Shown here in pieces: positions 1 through 8,400 of a DNA stretch of 20,350 nt. Position numbers and translations under genes: made by a program. Position 1 is the stretch's first letter. Each line of letters opens with the position of its first letter. The stretch spans positions 1-20,350 of the forward strand of contig JANXQG010000522.1 of the NCBI GenBank assembly GCA_025356915.1. Reading direction: 5' to 3'. The notes under the pieces were generated by a model. The model did not search any database. It was not told the DNA's origin and was given only the letters and a program-made list of their open reading frames with translations. The DNA comes from Planctomycetota bacterium (GTDB lineage: Bacteria > Planctomycetota > Planctomycetia > Pirellulales > Thermoguttaceae).

Positions 1-1
1 A

Positions 2-346
2 TTCGTGGGATTGCTGGGTGGAATTACTACCTCGGCGTTATTTCACGGTTCGACCATGGCGGAAGGCAAAGGCGGCTGGCTCGGGATACATCTCTACGAC
101 AACTTCCCCTCGACCATGGCCCAGAACTTCTGGCTCGCCAGCTTTGCCTTTATCAGTTGCTTCGTGCTGACGCTTGGAATTTCCTTGGTCACCCAGCGCA
201 CGAAGAATAACGAGGAACTGAAAGGGCTTGTCTATTCGTTGACTCCGAAGCTCCAGGATCAGGGCGGACCGTGGATTCTCCGACCGGCCGTTCTGGGTAC
301 AATTCTCCTTGTGGCCTGCGCGGCCTTGAACTACATCTTCTGGTAG
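2..346 (+). CDS. Sodium/solute symporter (SSS family), C-terminal end, partial
   Basis: The reading frame is open from the first bases of the window and ends at TAA/TAG-type stop at 346, so only the last ~114 residues of a membrane transporter are present. The fragment shows a hydrophobic helix around WLASFAFISCFVLTLGISLV, then a polar stretch ending in 'LKGLVYSLTPK', then a final hydrophobic helix (RPAVLGTILLVACAALNYIFW region) at the C-terminus. The 'GLVYSLTPK' segment before the last helix is typical of the C-terminus of SSS-family Na+-coupled symporters in planctomycetes. The substrate (sugar, amino acid or other solute) cannot be judged from the C-terminus. It is followed after 29 bp by a small membrane protein gene on the same strand, probably cotranscribed. 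Confidence 0.75.
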   Translation, partial: FVGLLGGITTSALFHGSTMAEGKGGWLGIHLYDNFPSTMAQNFWLASFAFISCFVLTLGISLVTQRTKNNEELKGLVYSLTPKLQDQGGPWILRPAVLGTILLVACAALNYIFW

Positions 347-375
347 AGCTAACTGAAATTTTACGAGGTGCTGCA

Positions 376-588
376 ATGCTCGATCTTCGTTTACCGATGG
401 GACTCATGTTCTCGCTCGTGGGTACGATGTTGACAATCTATGGCCTGTGTACTTGGGGTGGCGACCAGTATGTTAAGCAGTCGCTCGGCATCAACGTCAA
501 CTTGTGGTGGGGCTTGGCACTGTTAACCTTCGGGTTAGCCATGCTCGGACTCGCGCGCTGGGCCGCTGCCGCGGGAAAAGACAAGTAG
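376..588 (+). CDS. Small two-helix membrane protein (70 aa), symporter-associated, function unknown
   Basis: A 70-residue protein starting at ATG 376, preceded by a purine-rich ACGAGGTG at 363-370 that can serve as ribosome binding site. An ATG-less extension further upstream would overlap the symporter and is not supported. Residues 7-25 (MGLMFSLVGTMLTIYGLC) and about 42-60 (LWWGLALLTFGLAMLGLA) form two likely transmembrane helices, joined by a short polar loop; the C-terminus is basic (AAAAGKDK). I do not recognise a named family. The position 29 bp downstream of an SSS symporter on the same strand suggests an accessory subunit of the transporter. That role is inferred from position only. 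Confidence 0.65.
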   Translation: MLDLRLPMGLMFSLVGTMLTIYGLCTWGGDQYVKQSLGINVNLWWGLALLTFGLAMLGLARWAAAAGKDK

Positions 589-610
589 GAAAGAAGACGG
601 AGTTTACGTA

Positions 611-805
611 TTGACCGCGCAAGTCCAAGACATGCTGCACACGTTCGACCTATTGCCTGAAGGTGACAAGCAGGAACTGGCCAGCGAGATTCTTCGTCGC
701 AGCTTGGCACTCGACATCCCTGCTCTGTCGGACGAGCAACTTGCCGTCGCGGCAGAGGAACTCTTCTTGCAACTCGACCGAAACGAGGCAGCCGATGCCT
801 CCTAG
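611..805 (+). CDS. Antitoxin-like protein of a PemK/MazF-type toxin-antitoxin module
   Basis: A 64-residue acidic, helical protein. The TTG start at 611 is chosen because GGAG lies at 599-602 with 8-nt spacing; an in-frame ATG at 632 is the alternative. The central stretch (LLPEGDKQELASEILRR) and the acidic C-terminal helix (LSDEQLAVAAEELFLQLD) resemble small antitoxins found directly upstream of PemK/MazF-family toxins in planctomycetes and cyanobacteria. Its stop codon overlaps by 11 bp the start of a toxin reading frame (ATG 795), the usual arrangement for such pairs. The toxin gene is broken (see 795-904), so this antitoxin is now an orphan at this locus. The family assignment rests on context and the toxin remnant more than on a diagnostic motif. 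Confidence 0.6.
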   Translation: MTAQVQDMLHTFDLLPEGDKQELASEILRRSLALDIPALSDEQLAVAAEELFLQLDRNEAADAS

Positions 806-904
806 CCCGTTGCGCGGCGAGGTGTGGCTGGTGGACCTTGGCATGGCGGCCAAGACGAACTGACTGCGGTGGAAAACGCCGTTCGCTTCTGGCTGGGACT
901 GTAA
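795..904 (+). pseudogene. PemK/MazF-family toxin remnant with internal deletion
   Basis: From ATG 795 the frame reads RGEVWLVDLGMAAK, the hallmark first beta-strand of PemK/MazF endoribonucleases. It then runs into a stop at 861-863 after only 22 residues. In another frame, 854-904 reads DELTAVENAVRFWLGL and ends at TAA 902-904, which looks like the C-terminal helix of the same toxin family. A normal family member is about 110 residues, so roughly 70-75 residues (about 220 bp) between the two ends have been lost, and the ends no longer share a frame. The junction is near 849-856. The upstream antitoxin is intact. I infer a decayed toxin; a very short independent peptide is the less likely alternative. 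Confidence 0.65.
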
Positions 905-1109
905 GCGAGCTGATTCAATACATTCACAAACATTGCTGGCCGAGCCATTTTGAACCCAGGCCCCCAAATGTTGTGAGTTTATCTTGGCCATGAAAGGGAT
1001 GCTGGTTAAAGCTCACTCCCAGAATCTGGCTGGCAAAAAAGTCTTCCGAGGGCTACTTCGTATTCTCACCTGTTCCGGTTAGAATATCGGAGAACTTAAG
1101 GAAACCAAT

Positions 1110-2402
1110 ATGAGAAATGTAATTGCTTTAGTGTTGGGTGGTGGACAGGGTTCGCGGCTTTATCCCTTGACGAAGGTTCGTTCCAAACCGGCCGTTCCGG
1201 TGGCCGGAAAGTACCGTCTGATCGACATTCCCATCTCCAATTGCATCAATAGCGGCCTGAACCGGATCTATGTGCTCACGCAGTTCAATTCCGCCAGCCT
1301 GCACCAGCATATCCGCAGCACCTATATCTTTGACGCCTTCGATCGCGGGTTTGTCGAAATCCTCGCCGCCCAGCAGACGCAGGACAACGCCAACTGGTAC
1401 CAGGGCACGGCCGACGCCGTGCGGCAAAATCTGCGCAATATCGAGGAGCCGGGCATCGACTATGTGCTGATCCTCTCCGGCGATCAACTCTATCGCATGG
1501 ATTTCTGTGAGATGCTCAAAACGCACCAGCAGAGCAATGCTGATGTGACAATCTCCGCCCTGCCGATCGACGGCAGCCAGGCATCCGCGATGGGTATCAT
1601 GCGGGTTGACGACACGGGCCGGGTGGTGGGCTTCCTAGAGAAACCGAAAACCCCCCAGGAACTCGATCTCGTGCGGACCGACCCAGCGTGGATCGATGCC
1701 CAAGGGGTAAAGAGCAAGGGCCGGACCTACCTGGCGAGCATGGGCATTTATTTATTCAACCGCAAGACGCTGATCGACGCCTTGGAAAAGACACCCTATC
1801 GAGACTTCGGCAAAGAGGTCTTTCCGGCTTCCATGCGGACACACCGCGTACAGTGCCATTTGTTCGACGGCTATTGGGAGGACATCGGCACAATCAAGTC
1901 GTTCTACGAGGCGAACTTGCAGTTGGCTGACACGAACCCGGCGTTCGATCTCTCGGTGCCCGGTGCCCCGATTTACACGCAAGGACGGTTCCTGCCACCG
2001 TCGCGGATTGATCGGGCGACGATCTGCGGCAGTCTCGTGGCCGACGGATGCCGTATCGAGGAAGGTGCCGTGGTGGAAAACAGCATCGTCGGCCTCCGTT
2101 GCGTGATCGGCCGCAATGTTACGATCCGCAATTCAATCCTCATGGGCCACGACTTCCACGAGATGCCGCACGAAATTGCGGCCGGCGCGGCTGCGGGCAT
2201 CACGCCGCTTGGCGTCGGTGCCGGATCGCACATCGAAGGCGCGATCATCGACAAGAACTGCCGCATCGGATGCAACGTCCGCGCGATCAACAGCCGCGGC
2301 ATCGAAAACAGCGAAGAAACGCCCTTCGGCATGATCCGCGACGGCATCTTCGTGGTAGCCAAGGGAACGACTTTGCCCGACGGGTGGGCACTGGAAGAGT
2401 AA
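1110..2402 (+). CDS. glgC: Glucose-1-phosphate adenylyltransferase (ADP-glucose pyrophosphorylase)
   Basis: This enzyme makes ADP-glucose from ATP and glucose 1-phosphate, the committed step of bacterial glycogen synthesis in the cytoplasm. The 430-residue length is full size for the family. The N-terminal nucleotidyltransferase domain carries GGGQGSR (10-16), KPAVP (26-30), the YQGTADAVRQ motif (97-106), LSGDQLYRMD (122-131), FLEKPK (175-180), SMGIYLFN (210-217) and GYWEDIG (254-260). A left-handed beta-helix domain follows from about residue 290. The ATG at 1110 has AAGGAAA at 1098-1104 as a ribosome binding site. No other glycogen genes are adjacent. It converges with motB, the two stop codons lying only 5 bp apart, so no separate terminator fits between them. 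Confidence 0.96.
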   Translation: MRNVIALVLGGGQGSRLYPLTKVRSKPAVPVAGKYRLIDIPISNCINSGLNRIYVLTQFNSASLHQHIRSTYIFDAFDRGFVEILAAQQTQDNANWYQGTADAVRQNLRNIEEPGIDYVLILSGDQLYRMDFCEMLKTHQQSNADVTISALPIDGSQASAMGIMRVDDTGRVVGFLEKPKTPQELDLVRTDPAWIDAQGVKSKGRTYLASMGIYLFNRKTLIDALEKTPYRDFGKEVFPASMRTHRVQCHLFDGYWEDIGTIKSFYEANLQLADTNPAFDLSVPGAPIYTQGRFLPPSRIDRATICGSLVADGCRIEEGAVVENSIVGLRCVIGRNVTIRNSILMGHDFHEMPHEIAAGAAAGITPLGVGAGSHIEGAIIDKNCRIGCNVRAINSRGIENSEETPFGMIRDGIFVVAKGTTLPDGWALEE

Positions 2403-2407
2403 GCCCC

Positions 2408-3133
2408 TCACTTCGCCCCGACGGGTAGCGTGGTGCTGAGGTAAACTCGTACGGCAACGTCGGTCTCGGAATATAGCGATCCTTTGCTTTCCTGCGCGTT
2501 GGCCGGCAGGACGGATAACCGCAACCGTTCTGGCTCAATCTTCAGCGAGGTAAAGAGCTCGGCCGTCTGACGGCAACGGGCGTAACAGAGTTCCCAGCGG
2601 TCGCGGAACAAACAGCCCGGCGGCAGCGGCTGATTCGAGGCCGTGGCCACGATTTCGACCTGCTGTGGCTTGCCGGCCAACTCCTCGGCAATTTTTTGGA
2701 TCGAACCGCCTTGACCGGGGACAAGATCGGTGGTCGCTTTATCGAAATAGACCATGCCGCCGATGGCGATCAGGTCGCCCTGACCCGGCACACGGATCCT
2801 CGCTTTTTCCATCTTCAAAACGCGGACCGTCCCGCCCGGATCTCCCACTGCGGGCGTTGGAGCGGGGCTACCCCGGCCCTTGCCGCCGCCAGGCAGCAGC
2901 GCGTTGCCAGGCATCAAGCTCCAACTCATGAACGGTTTCCACTTGGGTCCAAAGCGGTACTGTAGTGATTCCATCGCCACCTGCTGCTGCTGCGATCGCT
3001 TCCCTTTTGCCGCCTCGCCCGAGGCAATGGAAAACATGACCACGAAGAACGACATGACGATGGTGATCATGTCGGCGTACGAGACCATCCACTCCGGAGC
3101 GCCTTCAGGTTTTTCCTCGGGGATTTCTCGCAT
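2408..3133 (-). CDS. motB: Flagellar motor stator protein MotB
   Basis: MotB anchors the ion-conducting stator to peptidoglycan and supplies the conserved aspartate that binds the driving ion. The 241-residue protein has a short N-terminal tail, then PEWMVSYADMITIVMSFF (13-30) leading into a single transmembrane helix. Asp21 corresponds to the essential ion-binding aspartate. A proline/glycine-rich linker (about 75-100) follows, then an OmpA-like domain (about 115-235). That domain is divergent: the usual GHTD-type segment is replaced by TASNQPL, though an Arg-containing helix (ELCYARCRQTAE) is retained. It lies 5 bp downstream of motA and is surely cotranscribed. Ion specificity cannot be assigned. 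Confidence 0.9.
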   Translation of the reverse strand: MREIPEEKPEGAPEWMVSYADMITIVMSFFVVMFSIASGEAAKGKRSQQQQVAMESLQYRFGPKWKPFMSWSLMPGNALLPGGGKGRGSPAPTPAVGDPGGTVRVLKMEKARIRVPGQGDLIAIGGMVYFDKATTDLVPGQGGSIQKIAEELAGKPQQVEIVATASNQPLPPGCLFRDRWELCYARCRQTAELFTSLKIEPERLRLSVLPANAQESKGSLYSETDVAVRVYLSTTLPVGAK

Positions 3134-3138
3134 TGCGA

Positions 3139-3921
3139 TTAACTGGCTTGGGCATAGGGCCGTTCGCGGAATCGTGGAGGCAGGAACATGTCGAGCTTCT
3201 GCCGGACCACGCGCGGATTATCGCCCGCTTGGATCGCCAGCACGCCGCGAATGATGATCTGCCGGGCTAGCAGTTCCTCATGACTCAGGTAACTCAATTT
3301 CTCGCCTAGGGGAATGCAAATCAGGTTGGCCAACAAAGCACCGTAGAGCGTGCCAATTAGAGCAATGGCCATCGAGGGACCGATCGTGTCGGGGCTATCG
3401 AGGTTCCCTAGCATGAGGATCAAGCCCAAGAGCGTGGCGATCATCCCAAAAGCCGGTCCGCAGCGTCCGACCAGTTCCACGATCTTCTTGGCCTCGCGGT
3501 GTCGAGCCGCCCGAGTTTCGATCTCGTCGTTCATGATCTCGGTGACGACCTCGGATCGTGTGCCGTCGACGATCAGTTGGATCCCCAAGGCAATGAAAGG
3601 ATCGCGGATTTCTCGGGCCTTAGCCTCCAGGGCGAGCAGTCCGTCTTTTCTGGCCAATTCCGCCAACTGTACGAGTTCGTTGATCAGTTCCGAAGGTTCC
3701 TCCAGCCGACTGAGAAACGGCTTCTTGAGGATGGAAAAGAGGTTTTGCAGTTGTCGAGACGGAAAGCCGATGAGCGTCACCGCGGCCGCCCCGCCAAATA
3801 CCATGAGAAGCGCAGGTGGGTCGATGAACGTGTTGAGCGAGGTTTTCGTCTCCCCAAGCACCAAGACGCCACCCATCGAGGCAAAACCCAGGATCAGCCC
3901 AACGATTGTGGTCCATTCCAT
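3139..3921 (-). CDS. motA: Flagellar motor stator protein MotA
   Basis: MotA is the membrane channel subunit of the stator that transmits force to the rotor through a cytoplasmic loop. The 260 residues show the family layout: two N-terminal helices (about 4-22 and 34-52), a large cytoplasmic loop with the charged ELARKDGLLALEA segment (88-100), and two C-terminal helices (about 154-172 and 183-203). The prolines in RCGPAFGM and DTIGPSMAIA match the conserved channel prolines. Start is ATG 3921, supported by GGAG with 8-nt spacing. No other flagellar genes are in the window, so this is a stand-alone motAB pair, common in planctomycetes. Confidence 0.94.
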   Translation of the reverse strand: MEWTTIVGLILGFASMGGVLVLGETKTSLNTFIDPPALLMVFGGAAAVTLIGFPSRQLQNLFSILKKPFLSRLEEPSELINELVQLAELARKDGLLALEAKAREIRDPFIALGIQLIVDGTRSEVVTEIMNDEIETRAARHREAKKIVELVGRCGPAFGMIATLLGLILMLGNLDSPDTIGPSMAIALIGTLYGALLANLICIPLGEKLSYLSHEELLARQIIIRGVLAIQAGDNPRVVRQKLDMFLPPRFRERPYAQAS

Positions 3922-4240
3922 ATAGTTGACTCCTGCACGAAGGTAGTTTGCGCAATCCGTGCGTTACAACCTATATCGTGAGAATCTCCATCGAGATTTG
4001 GTACTATCGGCACAGACGGAAATCTCAGCGGGAACGGCAGGATCGAAGGAGTCGCTAAAGTCAGTGCATTTTAACGTGGCTACTGGACTGACCTAGATTA
4101 TTCATCGTAGGGAGGGTGAGGCACGGAAACTCAATCGCAGTGGTGCGTTGCGCGAACCGGTCTAATCGAGATCCTCGCCCGAAAACATGGACCTGACCCC
4201 TTCGCGTTGGACTTTGCATTCTCCAGTCTTACCCGGTGCG
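3922..4240. other. Gene-free stretch between motA and metV
   Basis: No credible gene is seen in these 319 bases. The part near motA must hold the motAB promoter, but I find no convincing -35/-10 pair. A small perfect hairpin, AATCTC-CATC-GAGATT, lies at 3983-3998; it lacks a T-run and its role is unknown. A dispersed-repeat-like sequence sits at 4171-4200. No clear rho-independent terminator is visible downstream of metV, whose stop is at 4241. Confidence 0.6.
4171..4200 (+). repeat. Left copy of an inverted flanking repeat (with 20314-20342)
   Basis: The sequence contains CTCGCCCGAAAACATGGACC followed by TGACCCC. The reverse complement of 20314-20342 reads CTCGCCGAAAAATGGACC followed by AGACCCA. 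Aligned, about 24 of 27 bases match, with one gap in each of two homopolymer-like spots. Both copies read toward the operon. Sequences of this type ('ATGGACCTGACCC') recall short dispersed repeats of bacterial genomes; that recollection is not verified here. Confidence 0.5.
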
Positions 4241-4930
4241 TCAGGATTTCGGCCCAAGCCCGGCGATACACTGGTCCTCGCGGACCACTTTGCGTGGTCC
4301 GCCGTCCAGGCCCGTAGACCAGTCATGGGGCGGCACAATCTGCTCGAACGGATCGAGGATTCCCAACTTGCCGGCGCGGTCGTGGATCAATTGCCAACCG
4401 CAGTCGATATTCGCGTTGACTTCACATTTGCCGCCGCGCGAGCCACCGCAAGGACCGTTCAGCAGATGTTTGGCACAGCGCGTGATAGGACAGATTCCCG
4501 CGAACTCGCCAAGAAGGCAATTGCCGCAGCCGGAGCATTTCTCCGTCCACACGCCCTGCGACTCCAAGATGCCCATGAATTGCGTGTTCAGCCCAGGATA
4601 GACCGCGATATTGGAGAATCGTTCGGCCAACGCTTGGACGCCGGCACCGCAACCGAGTGAGCAGATCGCATCGTACTCGGGAGCCCGCTGGGCCAGGATA
4701 TCGATGAAAGCGTCTTCGCATTGCCGCTCGATCGTACACTCGTCCACGACCACATCATGATGCTGCAGGCGTAGTGCCATGCGCAGCGCGGACCCGAGGA
4801 TGCCCACCTCGCGTTCGCCGCCGGCCAGGCAGACCGTCACACAGGTGCCGCATCCCACCAGGAGCACGCGGCGGTGATTCTTAACCATGTCCCGGATTTG
4901 GGGAATCTTTTTGCGATCGGCAACTATCAT
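4241..4930 (-). CDS. metV: MetV: zinc/Fe-S subunit of MetFV-type methylene-THF reductase
   Basis: The protein matches the methylenetetrahydrofolate reductase C-terminal (MTHFR_C) family, the MetV partner of MetF in acetogens and other bacteria. In the Moorella complex MetV carries metal centres and links MetF to the Hdr/MvhD electron-transfer subunits. The 229 residues are cysteine-rich. CGTCVTVC lies at 27-34, followed by C90/C94. The family hallmark CSGCGNCLLGEFAGICP starts at C132, followed by LLNGPCGG (157-163) and GKCEVN (167-172). Start ATG 4930 overlaps the mvhD stop by 4 bp (ATGA), so translation is probably coupled. It is the last gene of the operon. Its partner metF is near the operon's start, about 14 kb upstream in the transcript. 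In Moorella metF and metV are adjacent, so the separation is notable. Confidence 0.88.
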   Translation of the reverse strand: MIVADRKKIPQIRDMVKNHRRVLLVGCGTCVTVCLAGGEREVGILGSALRMALRLQHHDVVVDECTIERQCEDAFIDILAQRAPEYDAICSLGCGAGVQALAERFSNIAVYPGLNTQFMGILESQGVWTEKCSGCGNCLLGEFAGICPITRCAKHLLNGPCGGSRGGKCEVNANIDCGWQLIHDRAGKLGILDPFEQIVPPHDWSTGLDGGPRKVVREDQCIAGLGPKS

Positions 4931-5409
4931 CGTTTGTCTCCTGCCAACATGGCCTCGGCCTGTTGGTTCATTTCCTGGACGCCCCGTTCGATACGTGTTG
5001 GGTCGGGCCGCAAAGGGCTCGTCCCAAACCGCTTGAGGCGTTCCACCATTGTTGTCACAATTTCTGCAAAACGGGGCCCCTCGGCGGAAGACAGGTTGAA
5101 CATCTCCAACCGCTCCGGTTCAAGGCCGATCTCGGCGAGCAACTTACGAGCGCGTTCGACCCGCCGCCTGGCCCGCAGGTTGCCTTCAAGGAAGTGACAG
5201 CCTCCTTCGAGGCAGCCGGCCACGATCACCCCGTCAACTCCGCGCTCAAATGCGGCCATCAGATAGTTCACTTCCAGTTTTCCCGTGCATGGGAGTCGCA
5301 GCACGCGGACGTTGCCCGGATACTGTAGACGCATCGACCCAGCCAGGTCGGCTGCGGCATACGCACAGTAGTGGCAACACATTGCGAGGATCAAAGGTTC
5401 GTCGGCCAT
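4927..5409 (-). CDS. mvhD: MvhD/FrhD-type hydrogenase iron-sulfur subunit (downstream copy)
   Basis: MvhD is a small [2Fe-2S] protein that passes electrons between HdrA and a partner enzyme; in Moorella it belongs to the MetFV-HdrABC-MvhD complex. From ATG 5409 the 160-residue product begins MADEPLILAMCCHYCAYAAA. The family cysteines are C11, C12 and C15, then C41 in PCTGK, C66 and C71 in GCLEGGCHF. An upstream in-frame extension to 5496 would overlap hdrA and lies outside the family's normal N-terminus, so I reject it. The C-terminal tail (about 130-160) is a charged helical extension. The gap to hdrA is 13 bp and the overlap with metV is 4 bp. A second, more divergent mvhD opens the operon (19663-20094). 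Confidence 0.9.
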   Translation of the reverse strand: MADEPLILAMCCHYCAYAAADLAGSMRLQYPGNVRVLRLPCTGKLEVNYLMAAFERGVDGVIVAGCLEGGCHFLEGNLRARRRVERARKLLAEIGLEPERLEMFNLSSAEGPRFAEIVTTMVERLKRFGTSPLRPDPTRIERGVQEMNQQAEAMLAGDKR

Positions 5410-5422
5410 GATTTGTTCTCTG

Positions 5423-8400
5423 TCAACTCTTGTGCCAGCGCGGTGGCGCAACGCCGACTTGTTCCGGGTAAAGGGGCAACAATTTCGAGTCTCCAAAACC
5501 CTCGCCCAGCAGGCCGCCGACGGCCGCCAACACCTGGGCGTCCAGGTAATGCCGTAGCGAAATGGCCTTGGCCGGACATTCAGCCGTGCAACTCCCGCAG
5601 CCCATGCAAACCGACCCTTGTACCTCGGCCTTGTTAAACTCGTTGACCTTCGGTGCTATGTAAGGGCAAACGTGAACGCAGGTCATGCAGGAAATGCACT
5701 TATCCGGATCGACCCAAGCGATCTGACCGCTGACGGACATCTGTTTCCGTGCCAGGATCGACGCAGCCCGGCCAGCCACTGCGTTGGCCTGCGAAATGGT
5801 CTCGGTGACGAACTTGGGCGCGTGGGCCGTGCCGCAGAGGAACAACCCCTCGCTGGCGAAATCGACCGGGCGAAGCTTCATATGGGCTTCGAGGAAAAAT
5901 CCGTCGGCATTCAGCGGTACGCGCAGCAACTCGGACAGCTCGCCACGGTCGGCGCGGGGCGTCATCGGGGCGGCCAGGACGACCAACTCCGCGTCGAGTT
6001 GCAAATCGCGACCCAACGACGGCTCGCGGACTCGCACCCGCAAATGGCCGTTGACATCGAGTTGCGGCGGTTGTTCTGGCTCGTAGCGGACGAAGAGAAC
6101 CCCTTTTTCCCTCGCTTCGCGGTAGGCCGCCTCGCGGAAGCCATAGGTTCGCATGTCGCGATAGAGCACGACAATTTGTGCTTTTGGGAACCGGTCTCGC
6201 AAGTGCAAGGCGTTCTTGACTGCAGCGGTGCAGCACACGCGGCTGCAATAGGGCCGCTCGGTGTTCCGCTGCTCCACGCACTGGATCATCACGACCGTCG
6301 CCTTGTCGGAGAGTTTAAGGGTTCCCTGGTAAAGCTGGTCGGTCAGTTCGAGTTGCGTCAGCACGCAAGGGCTTTGGCCATAGCCGAAACTTTGCGGCTT
6401 CTGTTCGGTAGCACCGGTGGCAACGACGACCACCCCGTGCTTCACGGTCACCAAGTCGTTCTTGGTGCGCAGCGCGGAGGTGAATCCACCGACGTGGCCT
6501 TCCACCTTGGTAACGCTCGTGTTCCGATGCACGGAAATCTTCGGGTGTTCCTCGACTCGCTCGATCGTTCGGTCCAAGAACGCTCGGAGATCCTCGCCAT
6601 CGAGCGTTTCGTGCAACTGGCGGACCGTGCCGCCGAGTTCGCCGGATTTCTCGACCAGGTGGACCAGGAAGCCTTGCTCGGCAATCGCCAGCGCGGCAGT
6701 CATGCCGGCAATTCCTCCGCCGACGATCAACGCCGCGTTGTTTACCGGGACCGACGCTTCACTTAGCGGCATCAAGCAGGCCGTGCGGGCCACCGCCATG
6801 CGGACCAGGTCGATCGCCTTGTCGGTCGCTCGCCCCGGCTCGCCCGAGTGAACCCACGAGCATTGGTCGCGGATGTTGGCCATTTCCAACAGATAGGGAT
6901 TCAGGCCGGCATCGCGCAGGGTGTCGCGGAAGATGGGCTCGTGCGTTCGCGGCGTGCATGAGGCCACGACGATGCGATTCAATCGGTGGGCAAGGATATG
7001 ATCCTTGATGTGGGTCTGCGTATCGTCGGCGCAGGTATAGGTGTTGCTTTCGGCGACGACGACGTGGGGTAAGTCCCGGGTCCGTCTGACGACCCGCTGG
7101 ACGTCGACCACCGAGGCAATGTTGCTGCCGCAGTGACAAATGAACACGCCGATCCGAGGCGGCTCGTCCGTGACGTCGCGTTGCGGTGGATAGGTTTTGG
7201 TCCGCACGCGCGTTCCGCGCGCGGGGGCCAAGAGGGCCATGGCCCGGGCCGCGGCCGCACTGGCCTGCATGACCGTGTCGGGAATGTCCTTCGGCTCCTG
7301 GAACGCGCCGCCCACGAACACGCCGGCACGCGACGTGTCCAACGGACACAACTCACGCGTCTTGGCGAAACCCCAGCGGTTCAGCACGACGCCCATTTGC
7401 TGGGCTTGCTCCTGCAAGGTTGCACTCGGTTCCAGCCCGAGCGAGAGCACGATCATGTCGAACTCGTCTTCGGTCTGCTTCATATCACCGTCAGCATAGA
7501 CCACGCGCAGGTTCTGAGTGTCGGGCATTTCGTAGGTGCGAGAAACGAACGACCGTATGAAATGCACTCCCAACTGATTCTTGGCCCGGTCGCAGTAGCG
7601 GTCGAAATCCTTGCCGAACGCGCGAAGATCGAGGAAGAAGATGGTCACGTCGAGGCCCGGCTCGTGCTCCTTGGCCAAAATAGCTTCTTTGGTGGCGGCC
7701 ATGCAACAGACCGAGGAGCAGTACTCGTTGTCGCAGCCCGTGTCGCGCGAGCCGATGCACTGGATGAACGCAAGCCGCTTGGGCGCACGGCCGTCGCTCG
7801 GGCGGCGGACGTGTCCCTGGGTGGGGCCGGAGGCCGAGAGCATCCGCTCGAACTGCACGTTGCTCAGCACGTTCGGCGCGAAACCGAAGCCGAACTCGCC
7901 GCGTCGTGTCGCGTCGAACGCCTCGAAGCCTGGCGTGAGAACGACGCTGCCCACTTTGAACTGAAGGGTCTCTTCGGATTGCTCATAATCGATGGCGCCG
8001 GCCTGGCAGACATTGCTACAGAGCCCGCACTGGTCCGTCTTGAAATGGATGCAGTTTTCGCGATCGATCACCGGCACGCGCGGCGAGGCCTGGGGATGGG
8101 CCAAGTCGATGCAGGGGCGGGCGGTGAGAAACTTGTCGAACCCCGTTACGTGCGGTTTCAACCGCCGCTTGGTGATGGTGCGCAGGTCGATCGCGCCGGT
8201 GGGGCAAACGAACGCGCAAGCACCGCACGCTTGGCACTGATCGGTGGTCCGATCGAAGGCGGTGGAGATTTCGCGTGCCGCGCCGCGGCCAATAAAATTG
8301 ATGGCGCCGCGGCCCATCATTTCGGTGCATACCCGGGTGCATAGCCCGCAGAGAACACACTTACCCTCGGCGACCAGTTGGAAGGGCGTTTTCTTCACGC

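Noticed and set aside
1057..1085. TAGAAT at 1080-1085 as a -10 box for glgC
   Set aside because: The corresponding -35 position matches consensus at only about half its bases; too weak to report as a promoter.
2880..3925. Plus-strand frames opposite motA and motB
   Set aside because: The minus strand encodes clear MotA and MotB with the key aspartate and prolines; the plus-strand products resemble nothing.
4004..4011. GCCGATAG on the minus strand upstream of motA, resembling a sigma28 -10 box
   Set aside because: No TAAA-type -35 element is present at the right spacing, so a flagellar-sigma promoter is not supported.
4187..4660. Plus-strand frame of 157 codons opposite metV, starting in the flanking repeat
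   Set aside because: Most of it is antisense to the cysteine motifs of MetV; no motif or ribosome binding site supports it.
5410..5496. N-terminal extension of the downstream mvhD to 5496
   Set aside because: It overlaps the end of hdrA by about 74 bases, and the family's normal N-terminus begins at ATG 5409.
5618..8344. Long plus-strand open frames (382 and 403 codons) opposite hdrA
   Set aside because: They lie antisense to a strongly conserved Fe-S/flavin protein, have no recognisable motifs, and are expected in GC-rich DNA opposite real genes.
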